Shown piece after piece: positions 1 to 13,500 of a stretch of 64,000 nt of DNA (position 1 is the stretch's first letter; each line of letters begins with the position of its first letter). The position numbers and the translations under genes were made by a program. This DNA comes from Macrotrachela quadricornifera (Eukaryota; Rotifera; Eurotatoria; Philodinida; Philodinidae): the NCBI GenBank assembly GCA_022393335.1, contig JAJEKB010000802.1:114754-178753 (forward strand). The letters run 5' to 3'. A model generated the notes under the pieces. It had not been told where the DNA came from. It saw only the letters and a list, made by a program, of their open reading frames with translations, and did no database searches.

Positions 1-472
1 TGAATAGTTCCTTATACTATGATTCGTTCTTTTATTTGGACAAAGTTTGTCAAGTTTTTTTTTCATTTTCTTCTTCTATTTCGCTTTTTCGTTTTCTTGC
101 TCTTGTTCTTCTACCTCTACAAATTGGTTGTCGTCGTCTGTCTATTACAGGAAAGCGAGTTCTACTAGTTATAAACAGCACAATTATTATTTGCCGTTTT
201 CTTATCCGTCGAACATACATACAATCGTATTTTCACATATATATATTCATATAAGAAGAAAAAAAAAGTGAGAGAAAAAAATAAAGAATTTAAAAAAAGA
301 CACACGTCAATCACCAACACCTTTTTATTTCACTTAATTCGAATAAAAACAAAACAGTATTGCAACATTGTTACTTATTTATTCGTCGTCAACGTGACTT
401 GTAAAAAAGAAAATAAAAGAGACAAAAATATAGCAAAGAGTAAAACAAAGAAAAAATAGATTAAACTTTCAA
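1..472. other. Upstream region of EPS8, no coding signal
   Basis: This stretch is T-rich then A-rich, with only short low-complexity open frames on the + strand that show no domain or splice logic. It probably holds the promoter and 5' untranslated region of the EPS8 gene that starts at 473. No RNA gene or repeat unit was recognised. Confidence 0.5.
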
Positions 473-3400
473 ATGACTTTTCATCAAAGTCAATCACCTT
501 TGCATGGTCATTTACATGCCAATCCGTCAGGTTCACGTTATTATTTTAATGATTCACATACTGGTATGTTAATCATATTATTATTAATTTAGTTTTCTTT
601 TTTTCGAACAATACAAAATTCAAAAGATATGATTAATAATTTTCGTTATTTTTATTTTTTGTTTAGATCGAATTAATTCATCGTTTATAAATAATAATAT
701 ATTACCTGATGCTTATCCAACACGTTCAAATTCCTCTGTATTCAATCCTGATTTATCACGAGCATTTCGTGTTGATGCTTATCTATTAGCTATTGTTAGA
801 ATTGAAGATAAACGAGGTACATTATATATATCAAATTATTTCAAATGAAAGTTTATGTTAATTTTTAGGTACTTTCTATTCGGCTGAAGTCGTTAATAAA
901 TTACGTCAAAAGGAACAAACACAAAAATTTATCAATAAACCATGCTCTTTATTTGTTACAGATCGTTCTTTTATTATATTTGATCGAGCAACTCAAGTAT
1001 AAAAGAAAATATTCATATTATTTTATTATTTGTTTTAATATATTCAGGTTATTGCTGAAACAATACCTGTTGAAAATGTTGATCCAACATGTGTATCATC
1101 TGAAACACCAGATACACTTAATGATATATTTATGTATCGTTTAATTGATCGATATCCAGGAACGAATAGTTATGAATCATCATCAGTTATTGTATTTAAA
1201 TGTTCAAATAAAGAATCAAAACTTCTTGTTGATCATATTCGAAATGCTAATGGAAAAGCATTAAGAACTCCTCGAAGGTATTTCTAGAAAAAGAAATATA
1301 ATTTTTTTTTCTCTAAATTTTCTTTCTTTCTTAGTGCACGATCAGAAATACGAAGTACAATTGATCGTCGTTTAAATGATACAGGAGGTTTAACAATCTA
1401 TGATCCACAACAATTTTCACATGATACTTCACCAATAATGAGTAAAATTAATGATTTATTATTTAATAATTCTTCTTTTGTTTTTTTTTATTTAAAGGTC
1501 CAACATATGTTGTTGGTCCACAACATACATCACGTACAGTAAATCAACAATATCCAACAGATTATTATAAACGTTTAACAGATGATTTAAATAAATGTTT
1601 TGATGATATTGAATTATTTGTACGTTATCTTGAAACAATTATGGAATATACAAAAGAATTAGAACGTGATTATCGACGAAAAGATAAAAAATCAAGTTTG
1701 TTCATTAATATATTCTTTTAATTTTAATATATTTATTATTTCTAGTTGGTTTAAAACAAATAGTTGAAAAATTACCTGAAGATAAATATTTTATTGATAT
1801 ATTACAAAAATTTAAATATTCATTTAATCTATTAGGTGACGTTAAACATATAATACATAATCCAAATGCACCAGAATTAATACATTATTTATTATCACCA
1901 TTACAATTTATTGTATATACATTACGTACAAAACATGTTAATCAATTACAATTAGCACAAGATATATGGGTACCAACAATAACAAAAGAAGCAAAAGAAT
2001 TATTATTAAATTGTTTAACATCAAAAGAACATGAGACTTTACGAAATCTTGGTCCAGCATGGATTCGTACAGCGTATAAAATCAAATAAAATTTTTTGTT
2101 TTTTTTTTAGATTTTTTTTTTATTTATATTTAGTGAAGAAACATCACAAAAGTATGGTGATTATCGACCGGTATTTTTTGAAGGACGTCCTATATGGTTT
2201 CAAGAATCATCTAATGAACATCCATTACAACCAACACGTAGTATTGATGAACGTCAAACATCAATCTGGTCTTCTCCTCGAGTATGTATTTAATTATTTC
2301 ATTTTTCTTTTTTTTAAATTTTAATCAACAATTCAAAAAAAAAACCAATCTATTTTATTTAGCAACCAAATCAAAATAATAATAATAATGGTCAATCAAT
2401 AAATCATCAGACATCACCTGTTGGACGATCATCACCAGCAATAGGACATTTTGATACATCAACTGTTGATCGATCAGTTAAAAATGGTGCTACAGATAAT
2501 TATAATGTTCATTTACAAAATGAACATGCTTGGGCTATTGATAGAAAACGTGCAGGAGCTAAGTTAGTTATTAGATTAATTATTTTAGTTAAAATTAGAT
2601 TTGATTTAATTGTTGTTGTTTTTATTTGTTTTTATAAAGAATTTGTGTAGTAAAAGTGGATCGTAAAGGACAAAATCATAAAGAATTAACTGTAAGACGT
2701 GGTGAATTACTTGAAATTGAAAATAATTCCAAGAAATGGTGGCGTGCAAGAAATTTTCATGGTGATGTTGGTCATGTACCACATAATATTGTTGAAGAAA
2801 TTGAAATAGAACAGCGACCAATTGTATGTTAAAATATTCTTTTCTTTTTCTTTAATATCAATAAAAAAGAATAATTAATAATTTTATTGCTTTTTGTTTT
2901 TGTCTTTATTATAGAAAACTACATCGTCGAATCCATCAGGTATAAATTCGCATCGTCCTCTAACAAACACAATTAGTCGTTCGCGTCATAACTGATCAAA
3001 ATAATTAAATACCAAGCTTATACTATCTCTTTACACTTTCTCACCCTCTGTTCGCTTTTTTTCCTTCTTTTTGTCTTTTTTTTCTTGTTATTATTGCATG
3101 TGTACAATACACTCACTTCTCTATTTCTATTGTGTTCATGCGTACACGTATGATATGTGTGTGTGTGTGTGCTTTTGGTTCAGCTTATTCTTTTGATTTA
3201 GATTAGAGATATAAGTGAGTGTATCATTGCTCTTTCGTTTTTTTTTTAAGTCATCAATAATTACAGAAAGAATAAATCAAAACAGTGAAATTTTTGAAAA
3301 AAAGAAACAATAACAGTTCGTTTCACTGTTCGTTTTTTTTTTTCTTCTTTTATTTAATAGTTCGTACATATGTACAGAGCAGTATCTTTCATTATGTACT

Positions 3401-5689
3401 GCTTGATTGTACTATTGAAATATCAATTTTATCATATGTTGCAATCATTTTCTTTGTATATATATATAGAAATGTTCATTCTTTATCATTTTATGTATGT
3501 CTACATTCGTCTTTTTTTTTTCTTGCCAATTAGAGAAGAAAAATACGAAATTTTCCTGTTATTGAGAATGTTACATCAATAGTAACTATATCTGCCCTAT
3601 TTTCTTTTTCGTTCTTTCAATTTGATATTCTTAAAATTTATCTAACAAGATGGATATCGACGGGCAATTATTCTTTCTCCTATATGTGTGTATATGTATA
3701 TTGTACTTTTTTTTTTAAGTGTACAAAAAGGTAAAAAAAAACCTTTAACAAATAATTGTATATGTACTATGTCTATTGATTCAAAAATCTATTTGTCATT
3801 GTGTTTCATTCGTTCTTTCATCGTTCTTGATTTTGTTTTCTTTGTTTTTTTTGTTATTGTGTTAATTAACCATTGCTCATTGAAATTTGTTTTTTTTTTT
3901 CTAAATTCTTCATTCATTCGTCATAATGTTGAAAACACGAATAAATCGAATGTGAGTGAATTAGAGAGAATAAAACACACACACACATACACATTTTAAG
4001 CTTTTGTCTTATTGCTGCGTGTTTTACACACATATATATTTACATTACTCTTCTGCACTATAGACAAAAACGCTGATTAATTTTTATATAAAAAATATAT
4101 ACAATATCTGCTTATATATTTATGTATATATATATATATACTTTAGCTTTGATCTCACGTTCATCAAGTGTACCGAATCGGAGAGTTCTTAATGTCAATG
4201 GATATCGTCCACGTAATGGTAATGATTATAAACAGTTCCTTCTTCGTTCACCATCTTCTGGAAATAATTTCATTATGCAATCAAATAATAGCACAGTTAC
4301 AAATCCAGTAATTGCAAGAGAACAATTTTTTCAACAACCATTTCCATCATCAAATTTTTCAACATCATCTCCTCCACAAACAATTCCACCGCCAGCACCG
4401 CCACCACCTCCAGCTCCACCAATTCCATTAGATTTATTAACTAATCGATCATCTCCATGGTCAACAATAAATATACCAGAAACTAGTAGAACAAGACGTA
4501 CTCGTGCAAATACTAATTGTAAGTTTTTTTGTTTAAAACAAATTAACTTTATTTTTACTTGAATAGAATATATGAAAAAATGAACATTTTCATAATTGAT
4601 CAAAGATAAGAGATAGTAGAAATCATTCATATCATTTCATTGTTTGATAAAATATACTATAATTGACTAATATTACAATCAAAATCAAATAGAAATAGAA
4701 TGATTAGTTATCTTTAATAATTGTAATTGTTCAGATTATGAATATCACATATATTCAGATATAGATTATATTCGCTCATAACTATGCATGCATCGAACTC
4801 AAATGTTCGAGTTCGATCATTTTCAATCAATTAATAGAAGTGAGGAGAAGTAGGACAAAAGAATGGATTTCGTTCTGAGTTTGTTGAGTAGTTCCTAAAC
4901 TGAAATTGAAGTTTGAACTAGAGTCTGAGTTCGATGCATGACCAGTCATAATATTGTATAGGAATTCCATGATGTGAATAAGGTTAAGTTTTATTACTTA
5001 TTCTAAAAACTTTGGCATAATTTTAATTTCTTTTTTTCTCTTAGCTACTTCACAAGTAGATGAATTACAACAAGAATTAACACAACGTTTGACAGATCGA
5101 ATTGGTTTTATAAATCAACATTCATCAAAAGAAGATGTTCAACGTTGGTTAACATCAAAAAATATCTCACCTGGGTAAATATATATTTTCTATATAAAAA
5201 TAAAAGAAGAGAGAACTTTTTTTAAAAGACTCGCTCAAAATTTACGTGGTATGAATGGTGAGGAATTATTTCAATTAACAAAATCTACACTTGATCAATT
5301 TACCAATGAAACTGAATCAGCTAGAATTTATGCATTATTATTACAACAAAAACAATTATCTGGTGTAAGATTTTATTGCTTATGAATTTATTTTAAATTT
5401 TTTTTTGCTTTTAGTATCGAAATGGAAATGCATCTGAAAGATCACCTATGTTAAATAATAATGGTTTTGGTTCGCTTAAAGCTAGTACAATTAAAGGTGC
5501 TAATGGTAATATAAAATTAAGATATTTTTTAATTTAATTAACTAATAAAAAATTTCTTTTTATGCTTTTTTTTTAGATAGTTTTTCTTTAAGATTTAATG
5601 ATACATTAAGTCGTTCATTAAAAATAAAATTAAAACAACGACGTGATAAAATTGAACAATCAGAATTAATTGATCGAACGGTATTATAA
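473..5689 (+). CDS. EPS8: EPS8 homologue (PTB, SH3, C-terminal effector domain)
   Basis: EPS8 is an actin-capping and bundling adaptor acting downstream of receptor tyrosine kinases and Rac. Exons include 473-563, 667-816, 869-996, 1048-1277 and 1335-1441, and continue to a stop at 5687-5689. In order, the protein shows a PTB domain (motif AFRVDAYLLAIVRIEDKRGT near the start), a middle helical region, an SH3 domain in the exon near 2639-2823 (ELTVRRGELLEI, then KKWWRARN and GHVPHNIVE), a proline run (PPPAPPPPPAPP, about 4387-4425) and the EPS8 C-terminal SAM-like effector domain (DRIGFINQHSSKEDVQRWLT; LRGMNGEELFQLTK). The SH3 lacks the usual ALYDF motif, as in other EPS8 proteins. Intron 2941-4146 is unusually long; reading through its donor gives an early stop near 2994, so a short form lacking the effector domain is possible. 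A 155-bp inverted-repeat element lies in intron 4519-5043. The start is the first ATG in frame with the PTB exons. Family assignment is firm; the last exon could extend by a further splice at 5681. Confidence 0.88.
2941..4146 (+). other. Long EPS8 intron with in-frame read-through stop
   Basis: Donor GTATAA at 2941 and acceptor TTTAG ending at 4146 keep phase: the single base left at 2940 joins CT to form an Ala codon, after which the frame continues as LISRSSSVPNRR. If the donor is ignored, the frame runs 17 more codons to a stop at about 2992-2994. The intron is about twenty times the local norm, is T-rich, and contains TG, CA and TA microsatellites. No independent gene was recognised inside it. 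Confidence 0.65.
4786..4940. repeat. Foldback element in EPS8 intron (155 bp)
   Basis: CATGCATCGAACTCA at the left end is the exact reverse complement of TGAGTTCGATGCATG at the right end. The inner sequence also carries TTCGAGTTCGA-type repeats. It sits in the intron between the proline-rich exon and the exon beginning near 5044. The structure is that of a small non-autonomous inverted-repeat element; no transposase is present. Confidence 0.6.
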
Positions 5690-8216
5690 AATATTTTTTT
5701 TTAATGTATATTTCTTGACAATCAGTTGCCTTCATTTTTTTTCTTATTTTTTATTTTTTAAATAACGTCTTTAAATGACACAACTAGAATTTTCTATTAA
5801 AAATAAAAATCTTATATGTGTATTCTATTTTAAGAATTATGAATAATTGAAATTTTTCTTATTGTATAACGTATTATTAATAATATAAGACGAATAAGAA
5901 ATAATAAGTGTTGATATATATGTTTGAATGAACCATAAATTCTCTGTTTTTTTTTCAACGCGAGGATGGTGTTTGAGAGATCAGCTAGTTTACAAATTCT
6001 AATGTGTGAAAACTATACGTCGAAAGGATTGTATATCTTTAATGGTCAAATAAAGTGAGCTCGAAATTTCGAGCTCCCTTTTTCTGACTGCCAATAGATA
6101 TTACGCATGTGAATCGCACAAAAATTTTCGAACGCTAGCACAAATTATGCACCGCTACACAATACTGATTATATGAATTGGAATATTCATTAGTTCATTT
6201 TTGACAAACTACAGAGAGAAAACTTTCGGCTTTGTTTAAATGACAAGACACATTGTTCAAGAACAAATACTATATTAGTATTGATAATATCATCAAAAAA
6301 TAAATAAATGAGTTTTAAAGGCTTTATCAATGTTGTAAATATCATTCTGATTGGCAGCAGTTATTGATAAAAAATAATGTAAAATTATCACCTGGACAGT
6401 GCCAAGAAATATAAGCGAAATAGTAGCACGTTAGAAAAATGTCACAATACTTTAGCCGAATCGAAAGAATGGACAATTTTGAACTAGCAGGGTTGAAGAA
6501 CAAATGATGCTCTATTGAACACACTGTGCTGTCACATCGAACAATTCAGATTTTTGGAATAATTAAGTCTTGAATTTATGTGCAATCTGTAAACAGTTCA
6601 ATTGTAAAGCACTGCAAATTTCTTTAAAACTAAAGTCAACTTTAGAGAATTCGAACATAATCTTGGATTTTATTTTTAATATAATTTCTTTAGTGAAAAA
6701 CATAAAAAAGTGTTAGTCAAAATTTCACAAAAAACGATTTTTAACATTTTATGACTAATAGTATGTTGAGTCTATCTTCATGAAAACAAAAACCTATTTC
6801 GAAAAAATCTTTTTATCAAAATACTTAAAATTAAAAGCTCTACAATTACTGGGAATTTCATCGAAATCCAAGGAAATTTTTGTATGTTTCTTCTTATGAA
6901 TTTTTATTTTTCGTCTAATTCATCTCATTCCGATCATCACTAGCTAAAATATTAAAAACACGAGTGATAATAAAGGTAATTACAGCGAATATAATAAGTA
7001 ATATACGCCATCAATTATGTTAAAAATATCCTCTTATGTTTGTTTCATGTATAATAAAACATTCTTTCATTAATGAATTTTCTAATGAAATTATATTTAA
7101 TTAATATGAATATATATGCGAAAAAAGCGTACATGAAAGCTAACCATTATTCGATTAATAAAATGTTAACTAGTTGATCTTGTCTCCTTGCTTTTACTTG
7201 TATCTGCATGTATATACGAGTGAAGAGCGCGCGCTCAATTGTATCGTCCACGAAAATATTTGATGAAACTAAATTTACTAATGGGAAAAAACCACGTGTT
7301 GCATTTGATGGAGCTATGTCGAATGTATATGAAAACAATATTTTCTCTACGATTCTCAATGATATGACGGAGATTCATAATATAACCAGCTGAAGCAGCG
7401 CTATGTATATAGCGTGATGATCATTATTCTCAATTTTGTGTAAAACTTTTGTTTTAACAAGGTTTTTGAAACAAACGTCTTTCACTTGTCAAATTATTTT
7501 CTTTTCTTCTCTCTTGCACATTCGATCAAATTTATTTCAATCGAATTTCTTGAAATGGAACACCGATGATTTAATCTGTATTTGAGTAAACATGAAAAGC
7601 GTCTTAACGTCTATTATTGATAGGTTCACATTCATCAAGTTCAGATACAAGCAACAATTTTAAAAAGATCGCAATGTAAAGAAAAAATCAAAATTTTCTT
7701 GCATCAGTCTGTGTGGAAAGACTAAGTATTTAATATTGTTACTATGATTTCTCGAGAAATAAAACAGCTAGAATCTTGATTTTTTCAAAAGAAAATGGCC
7801 ATCATCTTGAGACTAATATATTTTAAAAAAATTATTAAAATTGGTTAAGTAAAAGTCGACTTATAAACATTGTTCTATGTCAAATCAAACGCTACAATGG
7901 ATGTGCTCTTCAACCATATATACATTTTATGGAACTTGTCGTACAACATGTGTCACGAAAATTATGAATTCTTGCATTCTTTATATGTATGTATAATTAT
8001 CGTCGTGATCGACAATATAAAATGTCTTTAAAAGAATTATTTGAAGAAAAGAAGAAGAAGAAGAAGACGAAATAAAGCGACAAATGTACATTTAGTACAC
8101 ATCTTATAAGAGGAAAATGGCAAGCAACGGTTGTCTGCTTTAAAATGATTGAAACTTAAAAAAGAAAAATTTAATCGAAGAAAAATACAAGAGATTAGTT
8201 TTAGCTTAATATCTCA
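5690..8216. other. Intergenic region with no recognised gene
   Basis: About 2.5 kb of AT-rich sequence between EPS8 and the methyltransferase. It contains a perfect 20-bp palindrome at 6057-6076 and, at 7147-7393, a locally less AT-rich patch open on both strands (61 codons on +, 70 on -). Neither reading matches a family I know. A purine-rich GAAGAAGAAG tract lies near 8049-8070. Otherwise nothing stands out. Confidence 0.5.
6057..6076. repeat. Perfect 20-bp palindrome
   Basis: The sequence gagctcgaaatttcgagctc is its own reverse complement with no loop. It lies in gene-free DNA. It could be a relic of a foldback element or a protein-binding site; nothing else in the neighbourhood decides this. 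Confidence 0.6.
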
Positions 8217-9255
8217 ATGTTTCGCTATTTATTTGAACATGGAATCTCTTTTAATCATTATCGTTTGTTACTACAGTATAATAATCGATTTTTAAATAAA
8301 CGAATGATTCTTAGTATTTTATTTTTGCTATTCTTATTTTTTATATGGAAAATATGGAGTCAGTATTTTATTGTTTTTTTAAATGAAAAAAAAATAATCT
8401 TTGTTTTTATATTAATTTTCAATAGGTGATAGAATAGCTTTTGGACAATATAAATATGTATTTGCTATAGAAAGAATAATTGAAGCACGTTCATCACGTT
8501 TTCATAATACTACAGTTGCTCAATCAGGTTCATTACGAATGTTACGATTTAGTAAATCAGATATTCAAGGTGTAATTGATCTTGAAAATCCCTATGTTAT
8601 TCTATTTGATTATATGCGTTTACAATTACTTTGTCTTCTATGGAATCCTGAACCAGAACATATACTAATTATTGGTCTTGGTGCTAATATATTACCTAAA
8701 ATTATTCATTATATTTCAGCAAATACATTAATTGATATAGTAGAAATTGATTCCGTAATAGTTGATTTAGCAAGAAAATATTTTTATCTTGAAGAAAATA
8801 ATTTTATTCAAATACATGTTGAAGAAGGTAGACATTTTATAGAACGACAACGATCAAATCAATATGATATAATTATAGTTGATGTATCTATAAATAATGG
8901 TCATATTCCACATACATTACGTACACTTGAATGTTTTGGAGAATATTTACGTATTTTAAAATCAACTGGTCTTGTTGTAGTAAATTTTCCTTATGAACAA
9001 GAAAGTCGATATAGACAAACATTTGTACGTGCACTTTTTAAATATATTTATCGAGGAATAACTAAAGATAATTATATTTTAATTGGACTTAATAAACAAG
9101 CAAAAATATTTAATCAGAATGATTTTCAATTAAAAGCAAGAACTCTTCAACAAAGTAAAACTCTACCAGATATGATTTGGACTGAGGAAATTCAATATAT
9201 TCATGATGGTAATGATGATAAATGGAATATATCAGCAACAATTTTTACAGATTAA
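8217..9255 (+). CDS. Membrane-anchored spermidine-synthase-fold methyltransferase-like protein
   Basis: Two exons, 8217-8358 and 8426-9255, give 323 residues. Residues about 29-46 form one hydrophobic segment (ILSILFLLFLFFIWKIW), suggesting an N-terminal signal anchor. The rest has the Rossmann core of the spermidine-synthase/METTL13 superfamily: ILIIGLGANILPKII (SAM-loop position), then IVEIDSVIVDLARKYF with the acidic residue at the end of strand 2, IHVEEGRHFI, and YDIIIVDVS. True aminopropyltransferases have a DSSDP-type motif after that strand; here it reads DVSINNG, so polyamine synthesis is unlikely. A role as a SAM-dependent methyltransferase of the METTL13-like group fits better, with unknown substrate. 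The ATG used is the first in the exon; the GTCAGT donor keeps frame into GDRIAFGQYKYVF. The family fold is well supported, the substrate is not. Confidence 0.75.
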
Positions 9256-10178
9256 GATTTCTTAAATAACTATATTTTAATAATAACAAAACTAAAAATT
9301 TAAGATATATAATTCGAGATAACTAAAAATAAATAGTAATATAGATTTAAAAATATATATTCATTTTTATATAACTCAATTGAATGAAATGAATTATTTC
9401 TTTATTATATAAAGAAAAAAAAGATTAGAAATTAGAAGGAGAAAGAATAATTGAGAATAAGAAAAATATCTCCTATCTTTTTATAAATCAAGGATAAGAA
9501 ACAAATCCTTGTTCTATCATATATGAAGGATAAATAGATGATGTATAGGGTCATGTTCATAATTTAGTGATACACATGCTAATTAATCAATACAATAAAT
9601 AGTGTTAAGATTTAAAAATTTTAAATATATCTCTCTTATATTTAATCGAATAGGCTTGATCATTTCTAAAATTTCATTTAATCATTATAGATTTTGCAAT
9701 TGATTGTTGATGATAGAATAGAACAATTTTTAATACGAATAATATTAAATGATGAAATTTGGCATATAACAGATGTTTATAATTATGATCGATCAATTAG
9801 AACATAATATTTTGTTTAAAATAAATTAAAACAATAAACTAAATAATTTTTCATGAATATATTATCTAGAAAAATTTTTCAAACTTAAATTCTATATCCA
9901 TCATTATAACTATATTCAAATTAAGCAGTTACATCATCGTATTTTTCCTCGAGCCACCTTGACTAGTGATATATAGAGCGATTTTTTTTTATCTTAGATC
10001 GATACAAGGAGACACAAAAAAAACGAATGATTGTAATTTCCTTTATACTCAATTGATTTATATAAGCCACAATATTATCTACCATAACCACATTTTTTTT
10101 TCTAATATTTACTTTTATTAACATTTTTATTAAATACTTTATTTATTTAGTTAATATTAAATTTCATATTAATATAAT
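9256..10178. other. Spacer with one orphan exon-like frame
   Basis: AT-rich spacer between the methyltransferase and thioredoxin. At 9691-9807 a frame of 38 codons follows a good acceptor (ATTATAG) and ends in a stop; it reads like protein (QLIVDDRIEQFLI, then NDEIWHITDVYNYD) but no upstream exon in this spacer joins it convincingly. It could be an alternative last exon or a gene relic. Confidence 0.35.
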
Positions 10179-10593
10179 ATGGTTCGTTTAATTTCAACAC
10201 GATCAGAACTTCAATCTGAACTTAAAAATGAAAGAAATAGACGTAAATTAGTTGTATTAGATTTTTATGCAACGTAAATTAAATATAATTTATAAAAATT
10301 TTATATTTAATAGTTGTTGTTTTCTTTTTATTATTAGATGGTGTCCTCCCTGTATGGCTGTTGGACCACAAATTGAAGAATGGAGTGCCCGTGATTATAA
10401 AGATAAAGTTGTTTTTCTTAAATGTGATATTGATAAAGCAGGACCTCTTTCACAAGAATATAGACTTCAATCAATTCCAACATTTATCTTTTTTCAAGAT
10501 GGAAAAGAAGTTCATCGATTTATTGGAGGAAATATTGATCAATTAAGACATGAGATTGATTTTCGAAGACGAATTCGATCGAGACAAAATTAA
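10179..10593 (+). CDS. Thioredoxin with CPPC active site
   Basis: Two exons, 10179-10273 and 10338-10593, encode 116 residues, close to the usual size of cytosolic thioredoxin. The fold landmarks are VVLDFYAT, the redox site WCPPC (split by the intron just before Trp), PQIEEWS, VVFLKCDIDKA, and the cis-Pro loop QSIPTFIFFQDGKEV, ending in IGGNIDQL. Thioredoxins normally have WCGPC; the Gly to Pro change is expected to alter redox potential and is found in some thioredoxin-like proteins such as nucleoredoxin. No signal peptide is seen, so it is probably cytosolic or nuclear. Poly(A)-type signals (AATAAA) occur near 10787-10800. The intron holds no other feature. Confidence 0.9.
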
Positions 10594-13500
10594 TTAAATT
10601 ATCTCACTACATATAAATTCAAAAAAAGAAAACTTAATCATTTCTTTAATATTTACAAATTTTAGGAAGTTCATTTTATTATTTAATTATTTGATGATTT
10701 CGTATTGTATTAGAATAATGTTTATGTTGTAAAAGTATTTATCATTAGTATTAGATATTTTAATTTTATTCTTATTTCTTCTATGTAATAAAATATAAAT
10801 AAAGATTTTAAAATATTTTTTTTGATTTAATTTTTCTTTATATTAGTCCTATATTTATATATATTTTGAAAATTTGAATAGATAAATTATTTGAAATCAT
10901 GAGAAGAATTATAATTTGTTCTTGATATTTTAATTAGTAAATATCTGTATCATTTAATGTTGATTAAATCTTGATCAATTTATAAATCAATCAAGTTATC
11001 AGTTAGAATTTTTATGTATTCTAAAAGCTTAACTGAGAATCTTCTTTAATCATGAATTATATCAACATATGAATAATCATCTTAGAGAAATTTTATCTTG
11101 AGATTTATGATTTAAATATTTGGTATAATCATCAAATACTTGATAAATGGCTTTCATGTACTAGAACTGCTTTTAATATATAATGACATTGAAGTTTATC
11201 ACGCATGATTTATTTGTTTTGATAAGCTATCATTGATATTAATCTTGTGTGTCTAGTTATTTACGAAATATGTATTGACAAATTTCTGATTTTTATATCT
11301 ATTAAAAAATTGATAGCGAAAAAAGTATAAAGTCATAATAAATACATTGAGTTGTGATTTATTGTACTTTGAATTGATTGAATTTGAGATTTATTCTTTA
11401 AGGATTTCTTCTCCTCACAATGGATATCCTACTTAAAACAGTCCGTTTGAGCTGTAATTGTGTCATACTAAGTTAAACTTCCAAACGATTTGCTAATTTT
11501 CAGCAGAACCCTTATAACTTGACTAAAATTAAAGATACAGAACTGAGACTGGTTTTAAATTAAAGCTAATCTCTACGTCCTAACTTTTGTCCAAATGAAA
11601 GTTTGAAATTCCTTTCCATTCGTTTTTTATGAACATTTTAGTACATATGACGTGCCAATAAGGTACAAAAAGGATGACCCTGCGACAGTAAATTTCACTT
11701 TTTTGGGAATATCTTGAATCGTATGAAAGTAATTTCAATCTTATCAACAAAAATCCATGTTTTAAGAAAAACGATAGATAAGTTTTTCGAACAATTTTTT
11801 TGTTGAAATTTAGGAAAATCATAATAAAATGGTAAATTTTTAATGTATTTCGCTAGACTTTTTCAAAATGCATAATAAATAGAGTAAGCTAACATCATCT
11901 ATCTTGTTCAAGTATAAGTTTTCTCCTCTCTAGATCACATAATACATATATTTTTATACTGTTATATCATCTGAAATCAATGACTCGTGTTGCTTGTTTG
12001 CTAAGTTTTAAAAAATTGAAAGAATATCAACAAAAACAAATCAAATACTATAGGCCAACTATGAACAGTTTTATTCATGTTTTATTAGTTTCACAACATC
12101 AGAGATTTTTGTTTTCTAGATTTTTTAATTATTTGATAAGGAAACTGACAGAATTAGTCAGTGCTAACTTCATAGAATTTGTTGTAACAAATGGAAAAAT
12201 TCATTTCTCGCACAAAGTCTAAATTCTCTTGGATGCATTCTTACACATTATACCTCAATTATCGATGTTCACTACGGAGAATAGATTAAAAATACAAAAT
12301 TTATATCTAGAACATTTAGAAATGTATAAAGGTAGGTGTAAAAATGATCTCTTCAGGGCTTATACAAATGATAAAACAATTTTTTTCAAAAAAAAAGACG
12401 TTTTAAAAAATCACAAAGAATTTTGTTAAAACTCATGATAGTGTGATGGACAATTTTTTCGTTAAGTTTATAAAAATCCATACATATTCTGAAAGCAAAG
12501 ATTCTAGCACATCTTTCCATGAAAAAAAACTCAATATCGATTTTGTTTGGAAAAATCGACTTTTGTAAGCAGGAGAGGGTCTTAACATTCTTCTAGATCA
12601 ATAAACTTCTGTTTCGAATTCGATAATTTATTCAATAGCTAAACTCATTAAAATTACCCTTTTGCGGTAGGTGTCCCATATATAGGACAATGACACATTT
12701 TCAATGCTCCCATTCATAGAAACATTTGGCATTCAAAACTCGAAGAAAGGCGAGAGATCATCAATGTAGACGTCTAAGCGTCTGGCAGCAGGACATTTTC
12801 TATCAAATGTTTGAGTTGCTTGCAGTCACAAGACTCTTGCTTCGAGCTAAGAAACAAAATTGATTTACAAGTGTAGAGAATATGTTGTTGGCTTATGTGT
12901 TATGTTATGTTTCAAGGTCTATCATACGATAAATTACTTCTGATAAAAATGACTATATTACGAAGGGTGAAGATCATTAGGTACTGAGATTTCCAATAAT
13001 AGAACACATGATTTCGATCTTTGCATCCATATGAACTATATTATTTGCATTAAATCCAAACGAATTTCGTATGAAAAAGTCTAAGCATAAAAAAATGAAT
13101 TGAAGTCTGATGAAAACAAAATTTCTTTATATGGACCAATAAAGATTATAAAATATAAAATAAGAACAGAATAAAATATTTGATCAAGCGAAAGAGATCA
13201 AATTAATTGTGAACATAAAAATTAACCAACATAATAAATTTATTTTGAAAACTAACTTTTCTTATGGATTCATATGAATAAATCCTATTTTTGACAGAAT
13301 TTTATATCGTATATTACATGGGTCACTCCAAAAATTTTTTCGTCCTGCTCTTCTAAAAGCCTCAGATTGCATTCAAGTATTCTGCTACAATGCTTAGACA
13401 TATTTATGAATATACGCAAAATTTCAAACTTCTAAGTCTTGTATTTTGCCTTAATCTACCATTTCTTCCACTTGAACAATATGCTATTTTCTATACATTA

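Noticed and set aside
3285..3999. Several + strand open frames of 60-103 codons
   Set aside because: They lie inside the long EPS8 intron, are rich in Phe/Ile/Tyr from T-rich DNA, and show no motif or splice logic.
4331..4630. Minus-strand Gly-rich frame
   Set aside because: It is the antisense shadow of the EPS8 proline-rich exon.
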